Of a stretch of 64,000 nt of DNA, positions 32,859-45,272 are shown in pieces. Every line of letters begins with the position of its first letter. The stretch's first letter is position 1. A program made the position numbers and the translations under genes. The stretch lies in contig NC_053036.3 in NCBI RefSeq assembly GCF_002575655.3, forward strand, positions 194,898,788 through 194,962,787, in the 5' to 3' direction. Source of the DNA: Aegilops tauschii subsp. strangulata. Its lineage: Eukaryota > Streptophyta > Magnoliopsida > Poales > Poaceae. Below the pieces are notes generated by a model. That model did no database searches, was not told where the DNA came from, and saw only the letters and a list, made by a program, of their open reading frames with translations.

Positions 32859-34472
32859 TTTTTTTCCTTTTTTTGAAAAAATTGTTGTATTTTTTTCCGA
32901 GGATACGCCAATCGCGTACCTTAGCTTTATAGAAGGAAGAAAAATATGTACAAGAAATTACACATCGCTAGCTAGGAGTCACAGACCGACCCTAAGCAAG
33001 CCTCCACACCACTCCCTACCCAAAACCGCAAACCTCGCCGCGTCTCGACCAACACCGGTCATCTCCGAAGAACAGCAACTCCAGCTTCCTTGGATAAACC
33101 AGCGACGACCGTACATAGCGCCTGAGAGGAGCGATCCGGGCAGTCGCGAACACCGGAGGAGTGCATCAAAGGGCTTCTCGTCTCCCAGCACAATGCTCTC
33201 ATCAGAGGAACGACGTCAAAGACACCGCCATCATGTCGATCCTGCGAATCAAGGCTTTCGCCCCGAGGACAATTGCCGCCATCGGGCAACGAGGCAAATG
33301 GCAACAAACACGGCGACGCCTCCAGGAAGGAAAATGACATCCACGGATGCCATCATCGTCGGTCCGACCAAAGCCGAACATGATTTTCATCCGTAGCGCT
33401 GCACATCTCCACGCCGCCAAGATCATGGCCAGCCCTGACCGATGCCTCGCACCGCCGACGCTGCAGCAACATGCCATCGAAGCCACACCAACGAGAATCA
33501 CTCCAACCTCACTGCCGAGGGAGGACGCCTCAAGCCACCGCCTGCAGCACAAACGAAGAACCGCAGCATCCGCCGAGCGGTGCAAGGACCAGAACCACCA
33601 CGACGGCCTTCGCCCGCACCAGGGGACTGCCACCAGATCCGGTCTGATCCGCACCTCGAGCCACTCTCCGGCACCAACTCCGTCGTGGCATCACCATGCG
33701 CCTCACACGGCTGCAGCCGAGCGCCCGCTGCCCGCCAGGACCCTTCCTAGCAGGGCCTCGCAGCGCCGCCGCCTCCATGGCTGCGCTCACGCCGCCGCCA
33801 CAGACGGTGCCGGTGCACCACCAACTCCCACCAGCCTGCTGCGCCCTACGCCAGGCTCCAGACGACCGCCGCCAGCACACACCCCGCTGCGAGCCCCGCA
33901 CACCGACCACCAAGAGGAGCCGGCAACCTCCCAACCCGCGCCAGATCCGGATCGTGGGATCCCAGAATCGCGCACAGAATGCCGAAGCCGACCGCCGCCC
34001 GAGCACTGGCGCCACCGTGGAGCCATCAGATCGGGGAGGAAGAAGATGTCGCGCGCCGCCGACCCGCGCGGACCCCGCCACACGCCCGAGCGCCGGCGCC
34101 ACCGCGGCGCCATCAGATCGGGAGGAGGAGGAGCCCGTGCCTCGCCGCCCCGCGCAGGCCACGCCGCCGCCAGCGCCGCAGCGCCACCAAGTAGGGGAGC
34201 CACGCCGCCCAGATCCGCCGGCGGCCCGACGCACGCTGCCGCCGAGCGCCGCCGCGAGGGCCGACCGTCCCGCGCCGCCCAGGAGCCTCGCGAGAGGGGA
34301 TGAGCCCCGCCGTCGCCGACGCACGCGCAGGCTTTGCCCGGCGCCGTCCCCTGGCGGCGGCGAGGGAGGAGGAGGTGAGAAAGGGGAGCGGCGGCGGTGA
34401 ACTAGGGTTCCGCCCGGGCCGCTCGCGGGAGCGGCACGGGGAACGGGTCTTGCAAGTTTTTTGTACGAGAGG
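32859..34472 (-). mobile_element. Non-autonomous LINE-like retroposon in protease 3' flank
   Basis: Near-identical 16-mers flank the segment: AGGATTGGTGAAAGTT (32843-32858) and AGGATTGATGCAAGTT (34473-34488), 14 of 16 matching. The left edge starts with a T run (poly-A on the minus strand), and the right part is a very GC-rich leader. Target duplication plus poly-A indicates LINE-machinery insertion. No reverse transcriptase or endonuclease is present in 1.6 kb, so it is non-autonomous or strongly deleted. Long GC-rich open frames on both strands (33347-34400) have low-complexity Arg/Ala/Pro composition and are not credible proteins. The left duplication overlaps the last base pairs of the protease stop codon. 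Confidence 0.72.
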
Positions 34473-34488
34473 AGGATTGATGCAAGTT

Positions 34489-34649
34489 AATTGTATCGAC
34501 TAGGTGACGGCTAGTTTCTTTTTTAGGAAAAGAGGAAAAGAGGGGTTCCCTCCTATTTCAGGGAAACCAAGGTCGTTCACGACAACATCCAGTTGCAAGG
34601 ACAAGCACCAAGCAGCTAAGATCTAAGATCGTTCTATTACAGATATATA
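34489..34649. other. Flank between LINE-like insertion and MITE
   Basis: Would be the original continuation of the protease 3' flank. No gene or poly-A signal of note seen. Confidence 0.4.
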
Positions 34650-34783
34650 GGGGCTGTTTGGTTGGCTTCCGCAAAAAGCTACCTGACTCAGGCACAATTT
34701 TCACGCGTTGGACTTTGAAGGCCTGAGACCAGAATTGCTATTAGGGAGCAGCTGCCTACTAGAACTCCATTCAAACAGCCTCC
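34650..34783. mobile_element. Possible hAT-type MITE
   Basis: The left end GGGGCTGTTTGGTTGG and the reverse complement of the right end GAGGCTGTTTGAATGG match at 13 of 16 positions. 134 bp with no coding capacity. I found no clear 8 bp target duplication, so the class is tentative. Confidence 0.45.
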
Positions 34784-35208
34784 TACTGCTTACGAGCCTA
34801 CCACAACACGTAACCAAAGTTCAGGAACGACAAACAAACAACCACGACACCATGCAAAAGACAGCATCAAGAAGGAAGAAGAGTAGTCTTCGATAAGTAG
34901 CTCTCAGCCACTAGTCTTGGAATGCCTAACCTCCAACCCTGCGCCGCGCGGTAGACTTCACTTGCCACCTGTTTCATTAGCCTTGCCTCTAGTATCAGCG
35001 TTTTCCCCGTTGGTTCCTTTATCTGCAAAACGGCCCAATCCGATATGCAGTTACAAATCAGTTTCATCAAACTCATAGGATCATAAATTTTCTTTCTAGA
35101 AAATGCAGGTGGCGGCTAGTTAATCTGCAGAGAAATGTTTCTTCATAACCGTTAAAATAAGGTGTGATTCATCTATCTTTTGCCACCTGTTACATCTCTT
35201 ATCTCTTC
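34784..35208. other. Low-copy sequence between MITEs
   Basis: No gene, repeat or motif that I can support. Short open frames only. Confidence 0.4.
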
Positions 35209-35434
35209 CTCCCTCCGTCCCAAAATGAGTGTTGTGGTGTTAGTTCAAATTCCTTCGTCTCAAAACAAGTGTCGTGGTTTTAGTTCATCTTACAACCCAA
35301 AATTAGTGTCGTGGTTTCAGTTCAAATTGCACTATCCCAAATAAGGGTCGTGGTTTTAGTAAAAAAAAATAAGTGTCATGGTTTTAGTTTAAATTTGAAC
35401 TAAAACCACGACACTTATTCGGGATGGAGGCAAT
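35209..35434. mobile_element. Stowaway (Tc1/Mariner) MITE with tandemly repeated end
   Basis: The left end CTCCCTCCGTCCCAAAA and right end TTCGGGATGGAGG are the standard Stowaway inverted termini. Inside, a unit of about 38-41 bp (CCCAAAA.AAGTGTCGTGGTTTTAGTTCAAAT type) occurs about five times head to tail before the final inverted copy at about 35394-35430. Typical Stowaways have a single terminal copy at each end. Flanking TA bases are not obvious. No transposase. Confidence 0.78.
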
Positions 35435-35844
35435 ATTTGCTACTAATAAATGCGGTCAGTCTTTTGGCACTCTTTTGTTAAAGGATGGTTTCAGATGTGC
35501 TCATTTATTGTTTTATATTATACTAGCATTTTCTCTTTACTCAATTATTAATACTATGTCATGTTGCCAGTATGCTTAGTTGGCATTGCATGAGGCTGGA
35601 CGATTCTATCTATAATATCCTCACTACGGGAAGAAAACTAGAAATACTACGGTGAAGGATTCAATCCAAGCTGTGAAATCCCCCCGGGCCTCCAACCCCT
35701 ATCCTTCAATCCTAACTACAGGCCCCTCCTTATCGTCGCTTGAGGTCATTGTAGACCAAGGCCATGCAACAACCAAGGACGGCGACGGCGAGGAAACCTC
35801 TCTTGACTCCATTCTCCGTTGCCTTCGATCTCAAGACGGCGCCC
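35435..35844 (+). other. Low-copy flank of the solo LTR
   Basis: A 74-codon open frame at 35652-35876 is Ser/Thr/Asp-rich and runs into the LTR, so its end is not native. I do not recognise it. Original continuation is at 45711 after removal of the LTR and its guest. Confidence 0.4.
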
Positions 35845-36911
35845 TGATACGTCTCCGTCGTATCTATAATTTTTGATTGTTCCATGCCAATATTCTACAA
35901 CTTTTACATACTTTTGGCAACTTTTTATATTATTTTTGGGACTAACATATTGATCCAGTGCTCAGTGCCAGTTCCTGTTTGTTGCATGTTTTTGTTTCGC
36001 AAAAAATCCATATCAAACGGAGTCCAAACGGAATAAAAACTGACGGAGATTTTTTTGGAATATATCTGATTTTGGGAAGTGGAATCATCGCGAGACGATG
36101 CCCGAGGGGGCCACGAGGCAAGGGGGCGCGCCCCTGACCCTCGTGAACACCCCGTAAGGCGGTTGTTGCCCTTCTTTCGCCGCAAGAAAGCTAATATCCG
36201 GATAAAAATTGTGTTCAAATTTCAATCCAATCGGAGTTACGGATCTCCGGATATAAAAGAAACGGTGAAAGGGCAGAATCCAGAATGCAGAAACAGAGAG
36301 ATAGATCCAATATCGGAGGGGCTCTCGCCCCTCCCACGCCATGGAGATCAAGGACCAGAGGGAGAACCCTTCTCCCACCTAGGGAGGAGGCCAAGGAAGA
36401 AGGAGAAGGAGGGCGGCTCTCTCCCCCTCGCTTCCGGTGGCGCCGGAACGCCGCCGGGGCCATCATCATCACCACGATCTACACCAACACCTCCGTCATC
36501 TTCACCAACATCTCCATCACCTTCCCCCATCTATTTACAGCGGTCCACTCTCCCGCAACCTGCTGTACCCTCTACTTGAACATGGTGCTTTATGCTTCAT
36601 ATTATTATCCAATGATGTGTTGCCATCCTATGATGTCTGAGTAGATTTTCGTTGTCCTACGGTAATTGGTGAATTGCTATGATTGGTTTAATTTGCTTGT
36701 GGTTATGTTGCTGTCCTTTGGTGCCCATCATATGAGCACGCGCGTGGATCACACCATAGGGTTAGTTGTATGTTGATAGGACTATGTATTGGAGGGCAAG
36801 AGTGACAGAAGGTTCAACCTAGCATAGAAATTGATGCATACGGGATTGAAGGGGGACCAATATATCTTAATGCTATGGTTGGGTTTTACCTTAATGATCG
36901 TTAGTAGTTGC
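35845..36911 (+). repeat. Solo LTR (TGATACGTCTCC family), left part
   Basis: Begins TGATACGTCTCCGTCGTATC and continues at 45273 after a nested Angela-type element, giving about 1.5 kb in all. The flanking 5-mers CGCCC (35840-35844) and CGTCC (45711-45715) match at 4 of 5 bases, so the LTR stands alone. This is the result of recombination between two LTRs of one element. A second copy of the family begins at 63008. TATAAAAG at about 36252 is a promoter candidate. Confidence 0.82.
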
Positions 36912-38639
36912 TGAAGGAAATATGCACTAGAGGCAATAATAAAGTTATTATTTATTTCCTTATATCATGATAAATGTTTATTATTCATGCTAGAATTGTA
37001 TTAACCGGAAACTTAGTACATGTGTGAATACATAGACAAACATAGTGTCACTAGTATGCCTCTACTTGACTAGCTCGTTAATCGAAGATGGTTGAGTTTC
37101 CTAGCCATGGACATGAGTTGTCATTTGATTAACGGGATCACATCATTAGGACAATGATGTGATTGACTTGACCCATTCCGTTAGCTTAGCACTTGATCGT
37201 TTAGTATGTTGCTATCGCTTTCTTCATGACTTATACATGTTCCTATGACTATGAGATTATGCAACTCCCGTTTACCGGAGGAACACTTTGTGTGCTACCA
37301 AACGTCACAACGTAACTGGGTGATTATAAAGGTGCTCTACAGGTGTCTCCGAAGGTACTTGTTGGGTTGGCGTATTTCGAGATTAGGATTTGTCACTCCG
37401 ATTGTCGGAGAGGTATCTCTGGGCCCACTCGGTAATGCACATCACTATAGCCTTGCAAGCATTGTAACTAATGAGTTAGTTATGGGATGATGTATTATGG
37501 AACGAGTAAAGAGACTTGCCAGTAATGAGATTGAACTAGGTATTGAGATACCGACGATCGAATCTCGGGCAAGTAACATACCGGTGACAAAGGGAACAAC
37601 GTATGCTGTTATGTGGTTTGACCGATAAAGATCTTCGTAGAATATGTGGGAGCCAATATGAGCATCCAGGTTCTGCTATTGGTTATTGACCGGAGACATG
37701 TCTCAGTCATGTCTACATAGTTCTCGAACCCGTAGGGTCCGCGCGCTTAAAGTTTGGTGACGATCGGTATTATGAGTTTATGTGATTAGATGTACCGAAG
37801 GTAGTTCGGAGTCCCGTATGAGATCGGGGACATGACGAGGCGTCTCGAAATGGTTGAGACGTAAAGATCAATATATTGGACAACTATATTCGGACATCGG
37901 AAAGGTTCCGAGTGATTCGGGTATTTTCGGAGTACCGGGGAGTTACAGGAATTCACCGGGAGAAGTATTGGGCCTTATTGGGCCATACGGGAATAGAGGA
38001 GAGAGGCCAAAAGAAAGGAGGCGCGCGCCCCCCTCTGGTCCGAATTGGACAAGGGGTGCGGCCTCCTTTTCCTTCTCCCTCTCCCCCTCTTTCCTTCTCT
38101 CCTACTCCGGAAAGGAAAGGGGAATCCTACTAGGACTTAGGAGTCCTAGTAGGAGACCCCACACTTGGCGCGCCCCCTCTAGGGCCGGCCTCTCCCTCCC
38201 TCCTTTATATACGGGGGCAGGGGGGCACCTCTAGACACAACAATTGATCTCTTGATCTATTAGCCGTGTGCGGTGCCCCCCTCCACCATATTCCACCTCG
38301 GTCATATCATAGCGGTGCTTAGGCGAAGCCCTGCGTCGGTAGCAACATCATCACCGTCATCACGCCATCGTGCTGACGGAACTCTCCCGTGAAGCTCTGC
38401 TGGATTGGAGTTCGCGGACGTCATCGAGTTGAACGTGTGCTGAACTCGGAGGTGTCGTACGTTCGGTACTTGGATCGGTCGGATCGTGAAGACGTACGAC
38501 TACATCAACTATGTTGTGCTAACGCTTCCGCTTTCGGTCTACGAGGGTACGTGGACACAATCTCCCCTCTCGTTGCTATACATCACCATGATCTTGCGTG
38601 TGCGTAGGAATTTTTTTGAAATTACTACGTTCCCCAACA
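36912..38639 (+). repeat. 5' LTR of Angela/WIS-type element
   Basis: TG...CA borders, TATA-like TTTATATAC at about 38204, and a terminal ACTACGTTCCCCAACA. An 8 bp stretch (about 37543-37550) is present here but not in the 3' LTR. Confidence 0.93.
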
Positions 38640-38640
38640 A

Positions 38641-38653
38641 TGGCATCTGAGCC
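38641..38653 (+). other. Primer-binding site, degenerate Met-tRNA type
   Basis: TGGCATCTGAGCC one base after the LTR; differs from TGGTATCAGAGCC at two positions. Confidence 0.75.
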
Positions 38654-39899
38654 AGGTTTATGCGTACATGTTATATGCACGAGTAGAACACAAGTGAGTT
38701 GTGGGCGATACAAGTCATACTGCTTACCAGCATGTCATACTTTGGTTCGGCGGTATTGTTGGATGAAGCGGCCCGGACCGGCATTAGGCGTACGCTTACG
38801 CGAGACTGGTTCTACCGACGTGCTTTGCACACAGGTGGCTGGCGGGTGTCAGTTTCCCCAACTTTAGTTGAACGAGTGTGGCTACGCCCGGTCCTTGAGA
38901 AGATTAAAACAACACTAACTTGACGAACTATCGTTGTGGTTTTGATGCGTAGGTAAGAACGGTTCTTGCTCAGCCCCTAGCAGCCACATAAAACTTGCAA
39001 CAACAAATTAGAGGACGTCTAACTTGTTTTTGCAGGGCATGTTGTGATGTGATATGGTCAAGGCATGATGCTATATTTTATTGTATGAGATGATCGTGTT
39101 TTGTAACCGAGTTATCGGCAACTGGCAGGAGCCATATGGTTGTCGCTTTATTGTATGCAATGAAATCGCCCTGTAATTGCTTTACTTTATCACTAAGCCG
39201 TAGCGATAGTCGTAAAAGCAATAGTTGGCGAGACGACAACGATGCTACGATGGAGATCAAGGTGTCGCACCGGTGACGATGGTGATCATGATGGAGCTTC
39301 GAAGATGGAGACCACAAGCACAAGATGATGATGGCCATATCATATCACTTATATTGATTGCATGTGATGTTTATCCTTTATGCATCTTATTTTGCTTTGA
39401 TTGACGGTAGCATTATAAGATGATCTCTCACTAAATTTCAAGATAAAAGTGTTCTCCCTGAGTATGCACCATTGCCAAAGTTCGTCATGCCGAGACACCA
39501 CGTGATGATCGGGTGTGATAAGCTCTACGTTCATCTACAACGGGTGCAAGCCAGTTTTGCACACGCAGAATACTCGGGTTAAACTTGACGAGCCTAGCAT
39601 ATGCAGATATGGCCTCGGAACATTGAGACCGAAAGGTCGAGCGTGAATAATATAGTAGATATGATCAACATAGTGATGTTCACCATTGAAAACTACTCCA
39701 TCTCACGTGATGATCGGACATGGTTTAGTTGATTTGGATCACGTGATCACTTAGATGATTAGAGGGATGTCTATCTAAGTGGGAGTTCTTAAGTAATATG
39801 ATTAATTGAACTTTAATTTATCATGAACTTAGTCCTGATAGTATTTGCATAACTATGTTGTAGATCAATAGCTCGCGTTGTTGCTCCCTGTTTATATTT
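38654..39899 (+). other. Leader region of Angela/WIS-type element
   Basis: About 1.25 kb without a credible frame. Long untranslated leaders are usual in BARE/Angela elements. Confidence 0.6.
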
Positions 39900-40882
39900 T
39901 GATATGTTCCTAGAGAAAACTAAGTTGAAAAATGTTAGTAGCAATGATGCGGACTTGGTCCATGATCTGAGGACTAACCTCATTGCTGCACAGAAGTATT
40001 ATGTCCTTGCTGCACCGCTAGGTAATAGAACTATTGTAGGAGCAAATGCAGACGTTATGAACGTTTGGCAAAGCTCGGTATGATGACTACTTGATAGTTT
40101 AAGTGCACCATGTTTTACGACTTAGAACCTGGACTTCAAAAATGTTTTGAACGCCACGGAGCATATAAGATGTTCCAAGAGTTGAAATTGGTATTTCATA
40201 CTCATGCCCGTGTCGAGAGGTATGAGACCTCTGACATTACTTTGCCTACAAGATGGAGGAGAATAGCTCAACCAGTGAGCATGTGCTCAGATTGTCTGAG
40301 TACTACAATCACTTGAATCAAGTGGGAGTTAATCTTCCAGATAAGATAGTGATTGACAGAGTTCTCTAGTCACTATCACCAAGTTACTAGAACTTCGGGA
40401 TGAACTATAATATGCAAGGGATAACGGAAACGATTCCCAAGCTCTTCGTGATGCTGAAATCAATGAAGGTAGAAATCAAGAAAAACATCAAGTGTTGATG
40501 GTTGACAAGACCACTAGATTCAAGAAAAGGGCAAAGGGAAGAAAGGGAACTTCAAGAAGAACGGCAAGCAAGTTGCTGCTCAAGTGAAGAAGCCCAAGTC
40601 TGGACCTAAGCCTGAGACTAAGTGCTTCTACTGCAAAGGGACTGGTCACTGGAAACGGAACTGCCCCAAGTATTTGGCGGATAAGAAGGATGGCAAAGTG
40701 AACAAAGGTATATTGGATATACATGTTATTGATGTGTACTTTACTAGTGTTTATAGCAACCCTTCGGCATTTGATACTGGTTCAGTTGCTAAGAGTAGTA
40801 ACTCGAAACGGGAGTTGCAGAATGAACAGAGACTAGTTAAGGGTGAAGTGACGATGTGTGTTGGAAGTGGTTCCAAGAATTG
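39900..40882 (+). pseudogene. Angela-type gag, broken
   Basis: Scattered pieces of the capsid domain appear in different frames: NLIAAQKYYVLAAPL near 39975, LSEYYNHLNQVGVNLPDKIV near 40295 and NYNMQGITET near 40400. The last piece (40584-40882) has a zinc knuckle CX2CX4HX4C (CFYCKGTGHWKRNC, bases 40623-40664) and a following FDTGSVA..SNSKRELQN region that leads into the protease. At least four frame breaks, so no Gag can be made. Confidence 0.82.
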
Positions 40883-43340
40883 ATATGATCATCATCACAC
40901 ACTCCCTATACTTTCGGGATTAGTGTTGAACCTAAATAAGTGTTATTTGGTGTTTGCGTTGAGCATGAATATGATTTGATCATGTTTATTGCAATAAGGT
41001 TATTCATTTAAGTTAGAGAATAATTGTTGTTCTGTCTGCATGAATAAAACCTTCAATGGTCATACACCCAAGGTGAATGGTTTATTGAATCTCGATCATA
41101 GTGATACACATATTCATAATATTGAAGCCAAAAGATGCAAAGTTAATAATGATAGTGCAACTTATTTGTGGCACTGCCGTTTAGGTCATATTGGTGTAAA
41201 GCGAATGAAGAAACTCCATGCTGATGGGCTTTTGGAATTACTTGATTATGAATCATTTGATGCTTGTGAACCATGCCTCATGGGCAAGATGACTAAAGCT
41301 CCGTTCTCCGGAACAATGGAACGAGCTATTGACTTATTGGAAATAATACATACCGATGTATGTGGTCCGATGAGTATTAAGGCTCGTGGCAAGTATCGTT
41401 ATTTTCTGACCTTCACAGATGATTTGAGCAGATATGGGTATATCTTCTTGATGAAACATAAGTCTGAAGCATTTGAAAAAGTTCAAAGAATTTCATAGTG
41501 AAGTGGAAAATCGTCGTAACAAGAAAATAAAGTTTCTACGATCTGATCATGGAGGAGAATATTTGAGTTACGAGTTTGGTCTTCATTTGAAACAATGCAG
41601 AATAGTTTCGCAACTCACGCCACCCGGAACACCACAGTGTAATGGTGTGTCCGAACGTCATAACCGCACTTTATTAGATATGGTGCGATCTATGATCTCT
41701 CTTACTGATTAACCACTATTGTTTTGGGGTTATGCATTAGAGACAGCTGCATTCACCTTAAATAGGGCACCATCTAAATCTGTTAAGACGATGCCTTATG
41801 AACTGTGGTTTGGCAAGAAACCAAAGTTGTCGTTTCTTAAAGTTTGGAGTTGCGATGCTTATGTGAAAAAGTATCATACTGATAAGCTCAAACCCAAATC
41901 GAAGAAATGTGTCTTCATAGGATACCCAAAGGAGACAGTTGGGTACACCTTCTATCACAGATCCGAAGGCAAGACATTCGTTGCTAAGAATGGATCCTTT
42001 CTAGAGAAGGAGTTTCTCTCGAAAGAAGTGAGTGGGAGGAAAGTAGAACTTGATGAGGTAACTGTACCTGCTCCCTTATTGGAAAGTAGTTCATCACAGA
42101 AACCGGTTCCTCTGACACCTACACCAATTAGTGAGGAAGCTAATGATATTGATCATGAAACTTCAGATCAAGTTACTACCGAAACTCGTAGGTCAACCAG
42201 AGTAAGATCCACACCAGAAAATAAATGGATCTTCAAGAGGAAGACGGACGCTGATAGTAGTGTTACTATCTACAAAGCTAGAATTGTCGCAAAAGGTTTT
42301 TGACAAGTTCAAGGTGTTGACTACGATGAGAGTTCCTCACTCGTATCTATGCTTAAGTCTGTCCGAATCATGTTAGCAATTGCCGCATTTTATGAAATCT
42401 GGCAAATGGATAAACAAAATTGCATTCCTTAATGGATTTATTAAAGGAGATTTGTATATGATGCAACCAGAAGGTTTTGTCAATCCCAAAGGTACTAACA
42501 AAATATGCAAGCTCCAGCGATCCATCTATGGACTGGTGCAAGCATCTCGGAGTTGGAATATACGCTTTGATAAGTTGATCAAAGCATATAGTTTTATACA
42601 GACTTGCGGTGAAGCCCGTATTTACAAGAAAGTGAGTGGGAGCACTACAACATTTCTGATAAGTATATGTGAATGACATATTGTTGATCAGAAATAATGG
42701 AGAATTATTCTGCAAAGCATAAAGGAGTGTTTGAAAGGAGTTTTTCAAAGAAAGACCTCGGTGAAGCTGCTTACATATTGAGCATCAAGATCTATAGGGA
42801 TAGATCAAGACACTTGATAAGTTTTTTCAATGAGTACATACCTTGACAATATTTTGAAATAGTTCAAAATGGAACAGTCAAAGAAAGAGTTCCTGCCTGT
42901 GTTACAAGGTCTGAAATTGAGTAAGACTCAAAGCCCGACCACGGCAGAAAATAGAAAGAGAATGAAAGTCATTCCCTATGCCTCAGCCATAGGTTCTATA
43001 AAGTATGCCATGCTGTGTACCAGATCTATTGTATACCCTACACTGAGTTTGGCAAGGGAGTACAATACTAATCTAGGAGTAGATCACTGAACAGCGGTCA
43101 AAATTATCCTTAGTAGAATAAGGATATGTTTCTCAATTATGGAGGTGACAAAAGGTTCGTCGTAAAGGGTTACGTTGATGCAAGTTTTGACACTGATCCA
43201 GATGACTCTAAGTCTCAATCTGGATACATATTGAAAATGGGAGCAATTAGCTAAAGTAGCTCCGTGCAGAGCATTGTAGACATAGAAATTTGCAAAATAC
43301 ATAACGGATCTGAATGTGAAAGACCCGTTGACTAAACTTC
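40883..43340 (+). pseudogene. Angela-type pol, broken
   Basis: After a decayed protease region, 41040-41498 holds the pre-integrase motif (LWHCRLGHIGVKRM) and the integrase start (IHTDVCGP..., Asp at 41355). 41473-41712 holds RSDHGGEY and GVSERHNRT. After a stop at about 41710, 41719-42303 covers the integrase C-terminus to the start of reverse transcriptase. 42380-42676 has part of the fingers and palm (FLNGFIKGDLYMMQPEGF, IYGLVQASRSW). Only short traces of the YVDD block and RNase H follow (WILT-type KVI.YASAIGSIKYAMLCTR near 42965). Inactive. Confidence 0.85.
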
Positions 43341-43378
43341 TCTCACAAGCAAAACATGATCACACCTTAGTACTCTTT

Positions 43379-43522
43379 GGGTGTTAATCACATAGCGATG
43401 TGAACTAGATTATTGACTCTAGTAAACCCTTTGGGTGTTGGTCACATGACGATGTGAACTATGGGTGTTAATCACATGGTGATGTGAACTATTGGTGTTA
43501 AATCACATGGTGATGTAAACTA
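43379..43522 (+). repeat. Tandem repeat upstream of 3' LTR
   Basis: Four copies of a GGGTGTTAATCACATGGTGATGTGAACTA-like unit (29 bases shown in parts: GGGTGTTAATCACAT plus GGTGATGTGAACTA) start at 43379, 43433, 43463 and 43493. The last three lie 30 bp apart. The purine tract AAGTGGGAGAC precedes the LTR. Confidence 0.85.
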
Positions 43523-43551
43523 GATTATTGACTCTAGTGCAAGTGGGAGAC

Positions 43552-45272
43552 TGAAGGAAATATGCCCTAGAGGCAATAATAAAGTTATTATTTATTTCCT
43601 TATATCATGATAAATGTTTATTATTCATGCTAGAATTGTATTAACCGGAAACTTAGTACATGTGTGAATACATAGACAAACATAGTGTCACTAGTATGCC
43701 TCTACTTGACTAGCTCGTTAATCGAAGATGGTTGAGTTTCCTAGCCATGGACATGAGTTGTCATTTGATTAACGGGATCACATCATTAGGAGAATGATGT
43801 GATTGACTTGACCCATTCCGTTAGCTTAGCACTGATCGTTTAGTATGTTGCTATTGCTTTCTTCATGACTTATACATGTTCCTATGACTATGAGATTATG
43901 CAACTCCCGTTTACTGGAGAAACACTTTGTGTGCTACCAAACGTCACAACGTAACTGGGTGATTATAAAGGTGCTCTACAGGTGTCTCCGAAGGTACTTG
44001 TTGGGTTGGCGTATTTCGAGATTAAGATTTGTCACTCCGATTGTCGGAGAGGTATCTCTAGGCCCACTCGGTAATGCAAATCACTATAAGCCTTGCAAGC
44101 ATTGTAACTAGTGAGTTAGTTACGGGATGATGTATTACAGAACGAGTAAAGAGACTTGCCAGTAACGAGATTGAACTAGGTACCGACGATCGAATCTCGG
44201 GCAAGTAACATACCGGTGACAAAGGGAACAACGTATGCTGTTATGCGGTTTGACCGATAAAGATCTTCGTAGAATATGTGGGAGCCAATATGAGCATCCA
44301 GGTTCCACTATTGGTTATTGACTGGAGACGTGTCTCAGTCATGTCTACATAATTCTCGAACCCGTAGGGTCCGCACGCTTAAAGTTCGGTGATGATCGGT
44401 ATTATGAGTTTATGTGATTTGATGTACCGAAGGTAGTTCGGAGTCCTGGATGAGATCGGGGACATGACGAGGAGTCTCAAAATCGCCGAGATGTAAAGAT
44501 CAATATATTGGACGACTATATTCGGACATCGGAAAGGTTCCGAGTGATTTGGGTATTTTCGGAGTACCGGGGAGTTACGGGAATTCACCGGGAGAAGTAT
44601 TGGGCCTTATTGGGCCATACGGGGATAGAGGAGAGATTCCAAAAGAAAGGAGGCGCGCGCCCCCCCTCTGGTCCGAATTGGACAAGGGGTGCAGCCCCCT
44701 TTTCCTTCTCCCTCTCCCCCTCTTTCCTTCTCTCCTACTCTGGAAAGGAAAGGGGAATCCTACTAGGACTTGGGAGTCCTAGTAGGACTCCCCACACTTG
44801 GCGCGCCCCCTCTAGGGCCGGCCTCTCCCTCCCTCCTTTATATACGGGGGCAGGGGGCACCTCTAGACACAACAATTGATCTCTTGATCTATTAGCCGTG
44901 TGCGGTGCCCCCCTCCACCATATTCCACCTCGGTCATATCGTAGTGGTGCTTAGGCGAAGCCCTGCGTCGGTAGCAACATCATCACCGTCATCACGCCGT
45001 CGTGCTGACGGAACTCTCCCGTGAAGCTCTGCTGGATCGGAGTTCGCGGGACGTCATCGAGCTGAACGTGTGCTGAACTCGGAGGTGCCGTACGTTCGGT
45101 ACTTGGATCGGTCGGATCGTGAAGATGTACGACTACATCAACCGCGTTTTGCTAACACTTCCGCTTTCGGTCTACGAGGGTACGTGGACACACTCTCCCC
45201 TCTCGTTGCTATACATCACCATGATCTTGCGTGTGCGTAGGAATTTTTTTGAAATTACTACGTTCCCCAACA
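43552..45272 (+). repeat. 3' LTR of Angela/WIS-type element
   Basis: Same borders as the 5' LTR, preceded by the purine tract AAGTGGGAGAC (43541-43551). Roughly 55 differences from the 5' LTR by eye, mostly transitions. Confidence 0.93.

Larger units (their letters stand above)
36912..45272 (+). mobile_element. Angela/WIS/BARE-type Copia element, complete but decayed
   Basis: Two LTRs of 1728 and 1721 bp (about 97% identical by eye) bracket a 4.9 kb internal region. GTTGC is duplicated at 36907-36911 and 45273-45277. LTR ends (TGAAGGAAATATGC... and ...ACGTTCCCCAACA) are those of the Triticeae Angela/WIS group. The internal region has gag, integrase, reverse transcriptase and RNase H traces in Copia order, with many frameshifts and deletions. 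The element interrupts the solo LTR. Confidence 0.93.

Noticed and set aside
33347..34400. 318- and 264-codon frames on opposite strands
   Set aside because: Overlapping GC-rich frames inside a retroposon bounded by target duplications; composition-driven, no domains.
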